Shown here piece after piece: positions 27,619-36,571 of a DNA stretch of 64,000 nucleotides. The notes beneath the pieces are model-generated. The model saw only the letters and a program-made list of their open reading frames with translations, was not told the origin of the DNA and ran no database searches. The DNA comes from Sulfolobus sp. A20 (GTDB lineage Archaea > Thermoproteota > Thermoprotei_A > Sulfolobales > Sulfolobaceae). Position 1 is the first letter of the stretch; each line of letters opens with the position of its first letter. The stretch lies in assembly GCF_001719125.1 (NCBI RefSeq), contig NZ_CP017006.1, positions 1,488,001 to 1,552,000 of the forward strand, written 5' to 3'. Position numbers and translations under genes: made by a program.

Positions 27619-29407
27619 TGAACTTCCTCACCTCCTCTAATCTTCTAATCAGTAAATCATGAAATTCCTTATATCCTTCAACTTTCCTATCAAATTTGTG
27701 AGGTCTCATTAAGTCTTTAGTTTTTTCATGAGATTTCAACCATTCTATTATTTTCTTATTGCCTAACCTTCTAAATACTTCACTTGGGGTCTTTCCCAAG
27801 TCCTTATTCTTCTCGTATAACTCTACTAAAGCTTCTGTTACATCAACTACTCTTCGTGATGGTACTTGATAGAGATATATCACGTTCTCGTCGTAGTCAA
27901 TTAATGGCTCGCCACAATGTTGATTATCTCCTCCTACCTTTAACATATATAACTCATACCCGCTTCCTATCCATCCTATTGGATGAAGAGATGGTCTGGA
28001 ACACTGGGCAACACATCCGGAGAGCCCTATTGATACTAATGAGTTTCCCCATCCTCTCTTCTCTAACTCATCAATAACCTTAGGTAAATATCTTTCAGAA
28101 TCGGTGAAGGAGAGCTTACATGTAGGAAAACCCACACATGCAGTTGAATATACTCTTAAGTTAGATTTTTTATTCAAATCGCCTATTATTTTGTCAATTC
28201 TCTCCTTCTCCTCATCGTAGATCTCAGCTATAATGAGATGCTGATTTGACGTCGTGTAGAATTTTACGTCTTCGAAATTATCAGCTATATATCTAATAAT
28301 AGATTTTATTTTGCCATTTCTGCCATCAATTACTCTCCCATTCTCTATAAACATGCCAAAAGCCCATTTATCGTTTAACGTATACCAGCCTAAGTGTAAA
28401 TCCTTCACTAAGTGAATATTTTTTATAGGACCTATTTCAACTCCGCTATATTCCTTGATTTTTCGTCTTATCCACTCGATTCCTTGCATGTAAACAACGT
28501 ACTTAAATCTAGCCCAATGTCTATTTTTCCTATCCCCCCATTCAGCCTGAATCTTAACTATTGCGTCCAAGGTCTTAATTAATTCACTTTCTTTTACAGT
28601 GCCTAAAGGAAGTGCTAACGCTGAAAAAGAGGGATTAGTATTATTCTCGCCTAAACTTCCCCCAACGTAGATCTGAAATTCCCCTACCTTTCCTTCCTCA
28701 GAGACTATTGGAACTATACCAACATCATTCGCTCTAACATCAATACAATCATCTACGTAATACTTATCACCTAGCTTAACTATTCCAGCTATTCCTATCT
28801 TGAACTTTCTGGGTAACAAATTATCTGGATAGTGGAAATGTCCTTCTACCGGTCTTTCATCCAATTTTTTTACTTGTTCAGGATCTATTTCAAATACTTG
28901 AATATACATTCCAGTTGGAAGCTTAAAGTAATTGGCAATTTTTCTAGCTAATCCGTTAGGGTCAAACACATTAAAATATCTCGTTATAGGACAGCTTACA
29001 GTGTTCCTAACGTTATCTCCACAACCATTTAACGTCAAAAATCCAGATTCGCCAATTTCTCTTATAACATTTACCAAATCCTTCTTTTTTATATGATGAA
29101 GCTGTATATCTTGTCTGGTCGTTATCTTAAGGCTAGGAGAGGGATAACCAGTATATGCATCACTTATAGTATATTTATTTGAAATATCATCTAAAATTCT
29201 CCATTGTTTAGGTAATATCGGTCCTCCACCGGGAATTGTAACTCTTACCATGTAAATCCAGTCCTTAACTTGATTAGCCCTAGCTTTATCTCTATTGAAT
29301 TCCATATATATTCCAAAACTCTTAGCTATCAATGAAACTTCTGACTCTAAATCATCTCTACCTAAGTCTTTTAATGCTCGTCTAGCGTTAACGTTATCCT
29401 CTGTCAA
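27611..29407 (-). CDS. Siroheme [4Fe-4S] sulfite reductase (nitrite/sulfite reductase family)
   Basis: A 598-residue single-chain enzyme with two ferredoxin-like half domains and two siroheme/cluster domains. The cluster-siroheme site is visible as CVGFPTC (about residue 425) and SGCVAQC (about 465), the C-x5-C...C-x3-C signature. It would reduce sulfite to sulfide with six electrons, probably from ferredoxin since no flavoprotein subunit is near. It lies between cysH (upstream) and SUMT (8-base overlap) in one operon. A nitrite reductase role is the alternative, but the neighbours favour sulfite. Confidence 0.87.
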   Translation of the reverse strand: MTEDNVNARRALKDLGRDDLESEVSLIAKSFGIYMEFNRDKARANQVKDWIYMVRVTIPGGGPILPKQWRILDDISNKYTISDAYTGYPSPSLKITTRQDIQLHHIKKKDLVNVIREIGESGFLTLNGCGDNVRNTVSCPITRYFNVFDPNGLARKIANYFKLPTGMYIQVFEIDPEQVKKLDERPVEGHFHYPDNLLPRKFKIGIAGIVKLGDKYYVDDCIDVRANDVGIVPIVSEEGKVGEFQIYVGGSLGENNTNPSFSALALPLGTVKESELIKTLDAIVKIQAEWGDRKNRHWARFKYVVYMQGIEWIRRKIKEYSGVEIGPIKNIHLVKDLHLGWYTLNDKWAFGMFIENGRVIDGRNGKIKSIIRYIADNFEDVKFYTTSNQHLIIAEIYDEEKERIDKIIGDLNKKSNLRVYSTACVGFPTCKLSFTDSERYLPKVIDELEKRGWGNSLVSIGLSGCVAQCSRPSLHPIGWIGSGYELYMLKVGGDNQHCGEPLIDYDENVIYLYQVPSRRVVDVTEALVELYEKNKDLGKTPSEVFRRLGNKKIIEWLKSHEKTKDLMRPHKFDRKVEGYKEFHDLLIRRLEEVRKFSE

Positions 29408-29491
29408 TCCCTTAGTCTTTAGCTTAACTCTCTCTTCTTCACTATAGTCTTTTTGATCAGTGTTAAAGATAGGTTTAATTGGGATAATTTT

Positions 29492-30202
29492 TCACCTCTT
29501 CTCTCTAAAATGTAAACCACATTCTCTGTCTCCGCTTTTCTCCCACCACCATCTTCCCGCTCTAGGATGTTCCCAAGGTTTTACGGGGCGAGTACATGGT
29601 TGGCAACCTATACTCTTGTACCCTCTATCATATAATTTATTATAAGGTAAATTATTTTCCTTCACATAACCCCAAACTTGGTCCCATGTCCAGTCAGCTA
29701 AGGGATTTAATTTTATTATACCTCCATTAATCTCATCAATCTCTACCCTATTTACCTTTTCCCTAGTGAAATTTTGCTCTTTTCTCAATCCAGTTATCCA
29801 AGCGCTAAGACCACTTAGAGCTCTCTTCAAAGGACTGACCTTTCTCAGATTACAACATAATTTTCTATATTCTACACCTTTATAGAATAAATTAATTCCG
29901 TAATTATTTACCATTTCTTCAATTTCATTATGATCCGGAAAATAGATCCTTAAGTCTAATACATATTTGTTCCTTACCTCTTCTAGCAGATCATAAGTCT
30001 CTTGATGTAGTCTTCCCGTGTCTATAACAAATACTTTAGGCACTTTCACTATTTTATTCAGCATATCGAGTATTACCACGTCCTCAGCTTGACCGCTGAA
30101 GGCTAGGGCAATATTGGGATGAAACCTCTCAATACCCCATTTTAAAACATCTAAAGGACCTCCATTTTCATTCAGATGCCTTATTTCGTCTTCTAAGATC
30201 AT
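29492..30202 (-). CDS. cysH: Adenylylsulfate/phosphoadenylylsulfate reductase CysH
   Basis: 236 residues of the PP-loop reductase family. AFSGQAEDVVILDM is the nucleotide loop; KLCCNLRKVSPL and SIGCQPCT provide the four cysteines of a [4Fe-4S] cluster, and the tail ECGLHF carries the catalytic cysteine. Cluster-bearing enzymes usually use APS directly, which agrees with the lack of an APS kinase nearby. It makes sulfite for the sulfite reductase encoded 85 bases downstream. It is divergent from sat with a palindromic operator between them. Confidence 0.9.
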   Translation of the reverse strand: MILEDEIRHLNENGGPLDVLKWGIERFHPNIALAFSGQAEDVVILDMLNKIVKVPKVFVIDTGRLHQETYDLLEEVRNKYVLDLRIYFPDHNEIEEMVNNYGINLFYKGVEYRKLCCNLRKVSPLKRALSGLSAWITGLRKEQNFTREKVNRVEIDEINGGIIKLNPLADWTWDQVWGYVKENNLPYNKLYDRGYKSIGCQPCTRPVKPWEHPRAGRWWWEKSGDRECGLHFREKR

Positions 30203-30246
30203 TTAGATAATATGTAAGGGCTATATATAATTTAATATTTCGATAG

Positions 30247-30261
30247 GTGCAATTTTTGCAC
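30247..30261. promoter_or_regulatory. Sulfur-gene operator between cysH and sat
   Basis: GTGCAATTTTTGCAC is a perfect inverted repeat (GTGCAA/TTGCAC around TTT). It lies about midway between the TATA-like boxes of cysH (about 30219-30229) and sat (about 30269-30277), so one bound dimer could control both. A close copy lies upstream of the rhodanese gene. Confidence 0.7.
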
Positions 30262-30306
30262 AAATAGCTATGAATATAAGTTACAGCTAGGTGTAATCAT
30301 CTTGTA

Positions 30307-31548
30307 ATGATCCAAGATATAGGTCATGGAAGAATAGAGATAAAAGAGAGGATCACGAGGGTTAACGACTTCAATGAGTTAAGTAAGATCAACGTAAGAA
30401 GGCAAATAGCTCATGAAATAATAAGTATTGCATATGGCTTTCTATCTCCTCTGAAAGGCTTCATGAACTATGAAGAAGTCTCTCATGTTATAAACGAAAT
30501 GAGGTTACCCAATGGCACACTTTGGCCTATACCTATACTATTTGATATAGGTGAAATTAATGGGATAAAAGAAGGGGACATTATAGGCATAACATATGAT
30601 AACAAACCTTTAGCCATAATGAAAGTTGAGCAGATATTCAAGTATGATAAAAAAGAAATTGCTGAAAAAGTGTATAAGACTACCGACCTTAAACATCCTG
30701 GAGTAAAGAGAACTTTAGAGTATGATAACTACTTCTTATCAGGTGAGATAAGCCTTATAGAGGAGCCAAAATTTAACGACCCTTATAATAAATTTTGGTT
30801 AACTCCAAGGAGACATAGAGAAATTTTTAGGAGTAAAGGTTGGAAGAATGTTGTTGCCTTTCAGACCAGAAATGTTCCTCATACTGGGCATGAATATTTA
30901 ATGAAATATGCTTGGTTTTCGGCAAATGATGGGTTAAGCGTTAACGACTCTCCTAAGACTGGAATCCTAGTTAACGTAGTAGTTGGAGAAAAGAGGATAG
31001 GGGATTACATTGATGAGGCTATACTCTTGACTCATGAAGCTATATCAAAGTATGGATACATTAGTAGTAAAGTCCATACAATTTCGTTTACACTTTGGGA
31101 TATGAGGTATGCAGGACCTAAAGAGGCTATATTACACGCCATAATAAGGAGTAATTTAGGGTGCACTCATCACGTATTCGGCAGGGATCACGCTGGTGTA
31201 GGAAACTATTATTCGCCTTATGAAGCCCATGAGATATTTGAGAAGATAAATGAAGACGATTTATTAATTAAACCAATTTTTATTAGAGAAAACTACTATT
31301 GTCCTAAGTGTGGGAGTATAGAGAACGATATATTGTGCGATCACAAAGGAGAAAAACAAGAGTTTAGTGGTAGCCTACTTCGGAGTATAATTATGGACGA
31401 GGTCAAACCGACAAAAATGGTTATGAGACCAGAGGTGTATAATGTCTTGATTGAGTCGTCAAGGGATTATGGTTTTGGAAGTCCATTCGTAACTAAGGAA
31501 TATCTACGTAGGAGGAGAAATATATTCGAATTAGGTGAGAAGAAATGA
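30307..31548 (+). CDS. sat: Sulfate adenylyltransferase (ATP sulfurylase)
   Basis: A 413-residue enzyme converting sulfate and ATP to APS and pyrophosphate. QTRNVPHTGHEYL (about residue 192) contains the HxGH nucleotide motif, GRDHAGVG (about 296) is the second active-site loop, and CPKCG...CDH (about 336-350) is the zinc-binding insertion of archaeal enzymes. SGSLLRS follows near the C-terminus. It is the first step of the sulfate assimilation set and is divergent from cysH. The start lies about 33 bp after a GAATATAAG box. Confidence 0.93.
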   Translation: MIQDIGHGRIEIKERITRVNDFNELSKINVRRQIAHEIISIAYGFLSPLKGFMNYEEVSHVINEMRLPNGTLWPIPILFDIGEINGIKEGDIIGITYDNKPLAIMKVEQIFKYDKKEIAEKVYKTTDLKHPGVKRTLEYDNYFLSGEISLIEEPKFNDPYNKFWLTPRRHREIFRSKGWKNVVAFQTRNVPHTGHEYLMKYAWFSANDGLSVNDSPKTGILVNVVVGEKRIGDYIDEAILLTHEAISKYGYISSKVHTISFTLWDMRYAGPKEAILHAIIRSNLGCTHHVFGRDHAGVGNYYSPYEAHEIFEKINEDDLLIKPIFIRENYYCPKCGSIENDILCDHKGEKQEFSGSLLRSIIMDEVKPTKMVMRPEVYNVLIESSRDYGFGSPFVTKEYLRRRRNIFELGEKK

Positions 31549-31850
31549 AAATTTATATTTGGCTAAGTGAGGAAAATGCAAAAAGGTTAGATGAGTTGGG
31601 ATTGAATTACGCTAAGGAGGTACTAGGTGGAATTAAGAGAATCGAAATAGAGGTCAATGAAAATATAATAAGGGAGTTACTCAAAATATTTCCTTACGCA
31701 AAAGTGGATACGTCAACAACTAACTCTATAGAATTATTACCAAAGTCCTTTAAAGATACTGTATTGAAAATCATAATAGAGGAAAGAGATGAGCCATTTA
31801 AAGCCTTGATTAAGGCTATCCAAATATTTAAAGATAATTCATCAACGTGA
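31545..31850 (+). CDS. Unknown protein coupled to sat
   Basis: A 101-residue soluble alpha/beta protein overlapping the sat stop by four bases (ATGA), hence translationally coupled. No cysteine, no membrane segment and no motif I recognise. Its place suggests a part in sulfate activation or its control, for example a small subunit or stabiliser of Sat, but that rests on position only. Confidence 0.6.
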   Translation: MKIYIWLSEENAKRLDELGLNYAKEVLGGIKRIEIEVNENIIRELLKIFPYAKVDTSTTNSIELLPKSFKDTVLKIIIEERDEPFKALIKAIQIFKDNSST

Positions 31851-32040
31851 AGTTTTTAAATATTTTGTGACATGTATAAAAATTATTTCTCCTAATATAT
31901 TTGAATTTAATTCTTGTCTGTTTAGTATTAAAATAAATCTTGTTGATAAACATTCTATAGCTCAGTTTTTATAGTACCCAAATGAGTCGAGAATTTTTTC
32001 GATGAATAACGCAATTTTCATAGTTTATTGATAAAAAGAG

Positions 32041-32070
32041 GACAAATCTCGCCTCTTAAGGGAATGTGAA
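32041..32070 (+). repeat. Degraded IS200/IS605-like end motif
   Basis: GACAAATCTCGCCTCTTAAG resembles the AACCTCGCC...AAGGC core of the other copies, with several changes. Confidence 0.35.
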
Positions 32071-32342
32071 CAACAATTTGGTTGTTTTTGATATAAATTA
32101 TGAGGTGGATGAAATTGCTGTCCATACACAAAAATGAGAATAATTCTTCTGAGATAAGAAAGTTAGTCTGAGAAGTATTGGAACAAGTACCATGAGAAGT
32201 GCTAGAAGAGTTGTAATTAATCACTCTTTAGGTCATAAGCTACACAGTCACTAGGTTTACTCGATACTAGGAATAAATTAAGGTGGTTAAGATATTCAAA
32301 GCATTTTTTATTTCTAACGGAGCGACCTCTGTAAAAAGGTCA

Positions 32343-32396
32343 TAATGCTTTAGACCTTAGCGGAACCCTCGCCCTTTAGGGCAGAGAGGAGGTCAT
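32343..32396 (+). repeat. IS200/IS605-like end, long copy B
   Basis: GCTTTAGACC, then GGAACCCTC, the stem GCCCT-TT-AGGGC, and GAGAGGAGGTCA. It pairs by homology with 22370-22424 in inverse orientation. Confidence 0.65.
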
Positions 32397-32716
32397 TACA
32401 CTATAAATATTCTCTAGTAGATTTTCTGACGAAGTTAATATCGTTCAGTAAGTATTATAATTTATAAAATACCAAGTTTCTTTAAATTAGATATATTCAA
32501 AGATTTTGAATAATCATACTACCCCGTTAGATGGAAAAACTACCATTATATGCTATTAGAACTTTATAGACGATTAATAAATTATTCTAAAAATATGTTA
32601 GATTCTTTATTACTAGGATAAGCATTTATTAGTAGAAACCCTTTAATAAACAAATAATTATTATGTATATAGATTATGGGAAAATTTTATATTTTAGAAA
32701 GGATATACTAATACAT

Positions 32717-33280
32717 ATGACCGAGCAAAAAAGAGCAAACCCAGCTCCGCTTGGTTTATCAGGTTTCGCCTTAACTACACTGGTCCTAAGTACTTTCAAT
32801 GCAGGACTACTATCCTCTTCTGGAGTTGGAGTGGTCTTAGGGTTAGCTGCGTTTTACGGCGGGTTAGCCCAATTATTAGCTGGGATCTTAGAGTGGAGAG
32901 CGGGTAATACATTCGGATATACAGCTTTCTTCACATATGGAGCGTTCTGGGAGTGGTATTTCCTTACGGCTATGGGAGTATTTGGAAATGTTACTGCAGC
33001 TGGAATTGGCCTAGTCTTAATAGCGTTTGGTATCTTCACGCTTATAATGTGGTTTGGCACATTCAAGAGTAATTTGGGATTATTTATGACGTTCCTATTA
33101 TTGTGGATAACCTTCTTCCTTCTAGGAGTAGGAGCTATGACTGGAAATGTAGGATTAACACATGCAGGAGGTTATGTAGGAATATTAACGGCAATAGCAG
33201 CATGGTATACTGGTTTAGCAATAGTAGTTTCGGAAAGCTTAGGAGCAAAGGCTCCATTAGGAAAAGCTCCAATGTCATAA
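32717..33280 (+). CDS. GPR1/FUN34/YaaH (SatP) family acetate transporter
   Basis: About 187 residues with six membrane helices. [14 protein letters not shown] at the N-terminus is the family signature, and [13 protein letters not shown] is the second conserved stretch. Members carry acetate or succinate with protons, or ammonium. The ATG at 32717 is chosen; 18 extra in-frame codons upstream look non-coding. It lies before fatty-acid and acetate activation genes, so acetate exchange is a sensible role. Confidence 0.87.
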   Translation: MTEQKRANPAPLGLSGFALTTLVLSTFNAGLLSSSGVGVVLGLAAFYGGLAQLLAGILEWRAGNTFGYTAFFTYGAFWEWYFLTAMGVFGNVTAAGIGLVLIAFGIFTLIMWFGTFKSNLGLFMTFLLLWITFFLLGVGAMTGNVGLTHAGGYVGILTAIAAWYTGLAIVVSESLGAKAPLGKAPMS

Positions 33281-33324
33281 AAGATAAAAATTTTTATATT
33301 TATTTTCTTAAAATATTGTTCTCT

Positions 33325-34170
33325 ATGTCGGCCAAAAGAGATTTATTAGAGAATTTACTATTTTTAGTTATGAGTTCTTGCGAGATATTTCCTTTAATTT
33401 CAAAACTTAGTGCAGAAGGAAAGCGATTTGCTGTAGTATCTATTTACAAGGAGAATAGGTTAGAAAGAACACTTGTGGTAGACGGTAAAGTTTTATTGGG
33501 AAGCCTTGATAGAGAAATATTGGATCTAGCTAATGAGGCTTTAGAAGAAGGAAAGGTGATTGAAAGAGAGTATAAGGGCGCTAAGATCTTCATTGAGCCA
33601 ATCGAACCTAGACCATCAATTATAATTGTTGGTTCTGGAATAATAGCTAAATTCTTAGCTAAAATAGGTTTTGATCTAGGCTATTACGTTGCTGTAGTTG
33701 GAAGTGGCGATATTAAAGAAGATGAATTTCCGCAAGTTTTCGCAATATCTAATGATCTAGCCGTTTTAGAGCAGATAATTCAAGAAGACTCTATCGTAAT
33801 CGTGGCTAATGAGGGAGGCAAACCATATGATATTGATGCATTGTATATAGCAATGAAGAAAAGAGCAAGATTTGTAGGGCTTTTAGCTAGTCAAAAGAGA
33901 GCCGCGTTAATGATGGCTTTGTTAATACAGAGAGGTATTCCATTAGATGAAATTAAGCAAAGGTTTCACTCCCCGTTAGGATTGGATATAGGGTCAAAGA
34001 CCGCTGAAGAAATAGCTTTAAGTATATTGGCTGAAGTAGTGAAGTTCATCAGAGGAGGAAGCGGAAAACACTTAATGGAGGTAAAGAATCCATATTTATT
34101 GTTAAAAGACGCTTTAGAGAGAAAAATAGAGGACAAATGTATGTTCGTTCCTAAATCATTAAGCCAATGA
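33325..34170 (+). CDS. XdhC/CoxI family protein
   Basis: About 281 residues from the ATG at 33325. The N-terminal part has the XdhC pattern ([10 protein letters not shown], a Cys near residue 19), and the C-terminal half is a Rossmann domain with [21 protein letters not shown] and [10 protein letters not shown]. XdhC proteins sulfurate the molybdenum cofactor for xanthine or aldehyde dehydrogenases and CO dehydrogenases, yet no molybdoenzyme is encoded in this window. The long frame back to 33103 overlaps the SatP gene and is not used. Confidence 0.82.
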   Translation: MSAKRDLLENLLFLVMSSCEIFPLISKLSAEGKRFAVVSIYKENRLERTLVVDGKVLLGSLDREILDLANEALEEGKVIEREYKGAKIFIEPIEPRPSIIIVGSGIIAKFLAKIGFDLGYYVAVVGSGDIKEDEFPQVFAISNDLAVLEQIIQEDSIVIVANEGGKPYDIDALYIAMKKRARFVGLLASQKRAALMMALLIQRGIPLDEIKQRFHSPLGLDIGSKTAEEIALSILAEVVKFIRGGSGKHLMEVKNPYLLLKDALERKIEDKCMFVPKSLSQ

Positions 34171-34204
34171 TAATATTTTTATTTTCAACCAAGTTATATG
34201 TTTT

Positions 34205-35143
34205 GTGAGAGCAGCCTTACTTACTCAATTTAATTCACCACTAGTTATAACTAAAGATGCACAGCCTAAAGGAGAGGGTGTCAAAGTTGACGTAGTTTCT
34301 ACTGGAGTATGTGGGAGAGATTTAGTCATTTGGAAGGGAGGGTTTAGGAACGCTAAGCTTCCGCTAATCTTAGGTCATGAGATAGTTGGATATTATGACA
34401 ACAAACCTGTTGCAGTTTATCCTAACATATTTTGCGGTAATTGTGAATATTGTAAAAGCGGCAAGGAAAACTTGTGTGAAAATAGTATCATTTTAGGGGA
34501 GACTGAGAAATTTACTGGTGGGTATGCTGAACAAGTTATAGTGCCGGAGAGAAATCTAATTCCATTACCTGATGATAAGTTTGAGAAATATGCCTCTACT
34601 ATGGATCCCTTAGCCACTGCAATTCACGCTACGAAATTGGTTAAGCTAGAGAGAGACAGTAAAGTATTGGTAACGGGAGCTGGTGGAGGTGTTGGAATAC
34701 ATTTATCTCAGTATTTGAAATATATTGGAGTCAAAGAGGTTTATGGACTGAGTTCTAAGGGAAGAAAGCTTGAAGAATTAGGGATAAAAGCGATAAGTGA
34801 CTTGAGAAATGAGAAATTTGATGCCATATTTGAATTAGTTGGTTCAAAGACCATTAATGATTCCATAAGAGCCTTAAAGAAAGAGGGTACGTTAATTTTA
34901 ATAGGTAATATAGAAGGTGAGCCTATAACATTATTAAGACCGGCATTAACTATAATGAGACAGCAAAAGATAATAGGCTCAGCGTCTTATACTAAAGCTG
35001 AATATGAGGAAGCAATAAGGATCATTGGAGAAAATAAGATTAAGGCTATATACGAAACGTTTGAGTTAGAACAGATAAACGAGGCATACAAAAGAATGAT
35101 GAGTAGGCAGGTTTTTGGAAGGGCAGTGATAAAAGTCAGATGA
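34205..35143 (+). CDS. Zinc-dependent alcohol dehydrogenase (MDR family)
   Basis: 312 residues from a GTG start. GVCGRD with Cys and the GHE motif give the catalytic zinc ligands, and CGNCEYCKSGKENLC is the four-cysteine structural zinc lobe. GAGGGVG (about residue 156) starts the NAD(P)-binding Rossmann domain. It is shorter than the usual 340-350 residues. It oxidises an alcohol or reduces an aldehyde; the substrate is not predictable. It lies 34 bases after the XdhC-like gene, so they may share a transcript. Confidence 0.86.
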   Translation: MRAALLTQFNSPLVITKDAQPKGEGVKVDVVSTGVCGRDLVIWKGGFRNAKLPLILGHEIVGYYDNKPVAVYPNIFCGNCEYCKSGKENLCENSIILGETEKFTGGYAEQVIVPERNLIPLPDDKFEKYASTMDPLATAIHATKLVKLERDSKVLVTGAGGGVGIHLSQYLKYIGVKEVYGLSSKGRKLEELGIKAISDLRNEKFDAIFELVGSKTINDSIRALKKEGTLILIGNIEGEPITLLRPALTIMRQQKIIGSASYTKAEYEEAIRIIGENKIKAIYETFELEQINEAYKRMMSRQVFGRAVIKVR

Positions 35144-35332
35144 ATTACACCTCTCTTCTTCATCTATTTTTTCAGAGGTTTTTACCTAGATATAAATCTT
35201 TTTTCGTTAACTTTCATCTATAAAATATAATATATACAAGTATAAGCATTGTGAAATTGCTGTAAAATGTTAATGCTTATTTCATTTCATATGAAAAAGT
35301 AATATAACCAGTCTAGTAGATTAAAGTGACTT
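35144..35332. promoter_or_regulatory. Control region of the fatty-acid gene set
   Basis: Two symmetric features lie upstream of the acyl-CoA dehydrogenase TATA box (GTAATATAAC, about 35299-35308): a 9-bp inverted repeat ATAAGCATT/AATGCTTAT at 35242-35250 and 35272-35280 (centres 30 bp apart), and the perfect 12-bp palindrome TTTCATATGAAA at 35285-35296. They are candidate operators, possibly for a TetR-type FadR regulator as in Sulfolobus acidocaldarius. Confidence 0.5.
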
Positions 35333-36535
35333 ATGGTTTTACCTTTTAATAGTTCAGAAGTCTTTTCAGTAAATGTTTCTGAAAAGCACGAGTTATTCAG
35401 AAGAGCTGTAAGAGAGTTCATGGAAAAGACAGCTGCCCAATACGTTGAAAAAGGGGAAAGGGAAGGTACGATTCCTAAAGAGGTGTTAGAAAAGGCAAAA
35501 GAGATAGGACTTTATGGAGTAGGTGTGCCAGAAGAGTATGGGGGTCAAGGTGGAGACACGTTAATGACCGCTATCGCCCAAGAAGAGATTTCTAGAGTTT
35601 GGCCATCATTATCTACCAGAGTATCAGTAGGAGGATTGTTTATGACACCAATATTGTTATTTGGTAATGAGGAACAGAAGAAGAAATATGTAACACCTGT
35701 TGCAAGAGGAGATAAAGTTGCTGCTTTTGCAAATACAGAACCATCAGCTGGATCTGATGTAGCAGGAATAAAGACCATTGCTAAGAAAATAAACGGAAAG
35801 TACGTTATAAATGGAAGAAAGATCTTTATTACAAATGGAGGAATAGCAGATTATTACGTTGTGACAGCTAGAACTTCACCCCCAGATCCTAATGCAAGAT
35901 GGAAAGGAATATCGATGTTTATAGTCGAGAAGGATTGGAAGGGAGTTAAAGTTCTTAATAGAATTGAAACGATTGGGTTAAAAGCTTCTAATACTGCTGA
36001 ATTATCTTTTGAGGACGTTGAAGTTCCAGCCGAAAATCTGGTTGGAGAGGAAGGAATGGGTTTCAAGTACGCTATGGCTACTTTTGATAGGACTAGAGTA
36101 GGTGTAGCTGCACAAGGATTAGGTGTAGCACAAGCAGCATTAGAGAAAATGGTAACTTATGCTACTCAGAGATTTGCCTTTCAGAGTCCGCTTATAGGAT
36201 TTCAAATGGTTCAAGAGAAGATAGCTGAATCATTAGTTGAAGTTAATACAGCTAGGTTATTAACATACTGGGCAGCTAGCCTATTTGACAGAGGATTAGA
36301 AAACGAGGCGATAGTAGCTGCTTCAATGGCAAAACTATATACCACTGAAGTAGCTGAAAAAGTGGCTATAAGAGCTATTACAGTTCATGGAGGTTACGGA
36401 GTTGCAACATCTACTGGAGTTGAACGACTATTGAGAGATGTTGAGGTAATGAAGATATATGAAGGTGCTAATGACATACAGAAGCTCACTATACTAAAGG
36501 AAACTGCTCGTAGATTGCTAGGTTTAAGATTATGA
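35333..36535 (+). CDS. Acyl-CoA dehydrogenase
   Basis: A 400-residue FAD enzyme for the first oxidation of beta-oxidation. Visible motifs: TEPSAGSDVAGI (about residue 134), the FITNGG stretch, VGEEGMGFKYAMATFDRTR and the C-terminal HGGYGVATSTGVERLLRDVE with the YEGANDIQ substrate/FAD loop. The catalytic glutamate is presumably that of YEGA. The start ATG lies about 30 bp after a TATA box. The acyl-CoA ligase follows after 36 bases. Confidence 0.93.
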   Translation: MVLPFNSSEVFSVNVSEKHELFRRAVREFMEKTAAQYVEKGEREGTIPKEVLEKAKEIGLYGVGVPEEYGGQGGDTLMTAIAQEEISRVWPSLSTRVSVGGLFMTPILLFGNEEQKKKYVTPVARGDKVAAFANTEPSAGSDVAGIKTIAKKINGKYVINGRKIFITNGGIADYYVVTARTSPPDPNARWKGISMFIVEKDWKGVKVLNRIETIGLKASNTAELSFEDVEVPAENLVGEEGMGFKYAMATFDRTRVGVAAQGLGVAQAALEKMVTYATQRFAFQSPLIGFQMVQEKIAESLVEVNTARLLTYWAASLFDRGLENEAIVAASMAKLYTTEVAEKVAIRAITVHGGYGVATSTGVERLLRDVEVMKIYEGANDIQKLTILKETARRLLGLRL

Positions 36536-36571
36536 TAAACTTTATTTATGATTCTTTATAAGTATTATAAT

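Larger units (their letters stand above)
31851..32716. other. 866-bp gene-free region with decayed mobile DNA
   Basis: Two IS200/IS605-like end motifs occur in it (32041-32070 and 32343-32396). The DNA between them contains only short, broken frames and reads like a dead element. The last 250 bases are AT-rich and hold the promoter of the SatP-like gene. I see no RNA gene. Confidence 0.5.

Noticed and set aside
32018-32224. 68-codon minus-strand frame in the 31.9-32.7 kb gap
   Set aside because: Spans a decayed IS-like end, has low-complexity Ser/Asn sequence and no promoter.
33103-33324. 74-codon N-terminal extension of the XdhC-like gene
   Set aside because: It lies inside the SatP gene in another frame and is unlike XdhC; the ATG at 33325 fits the family.
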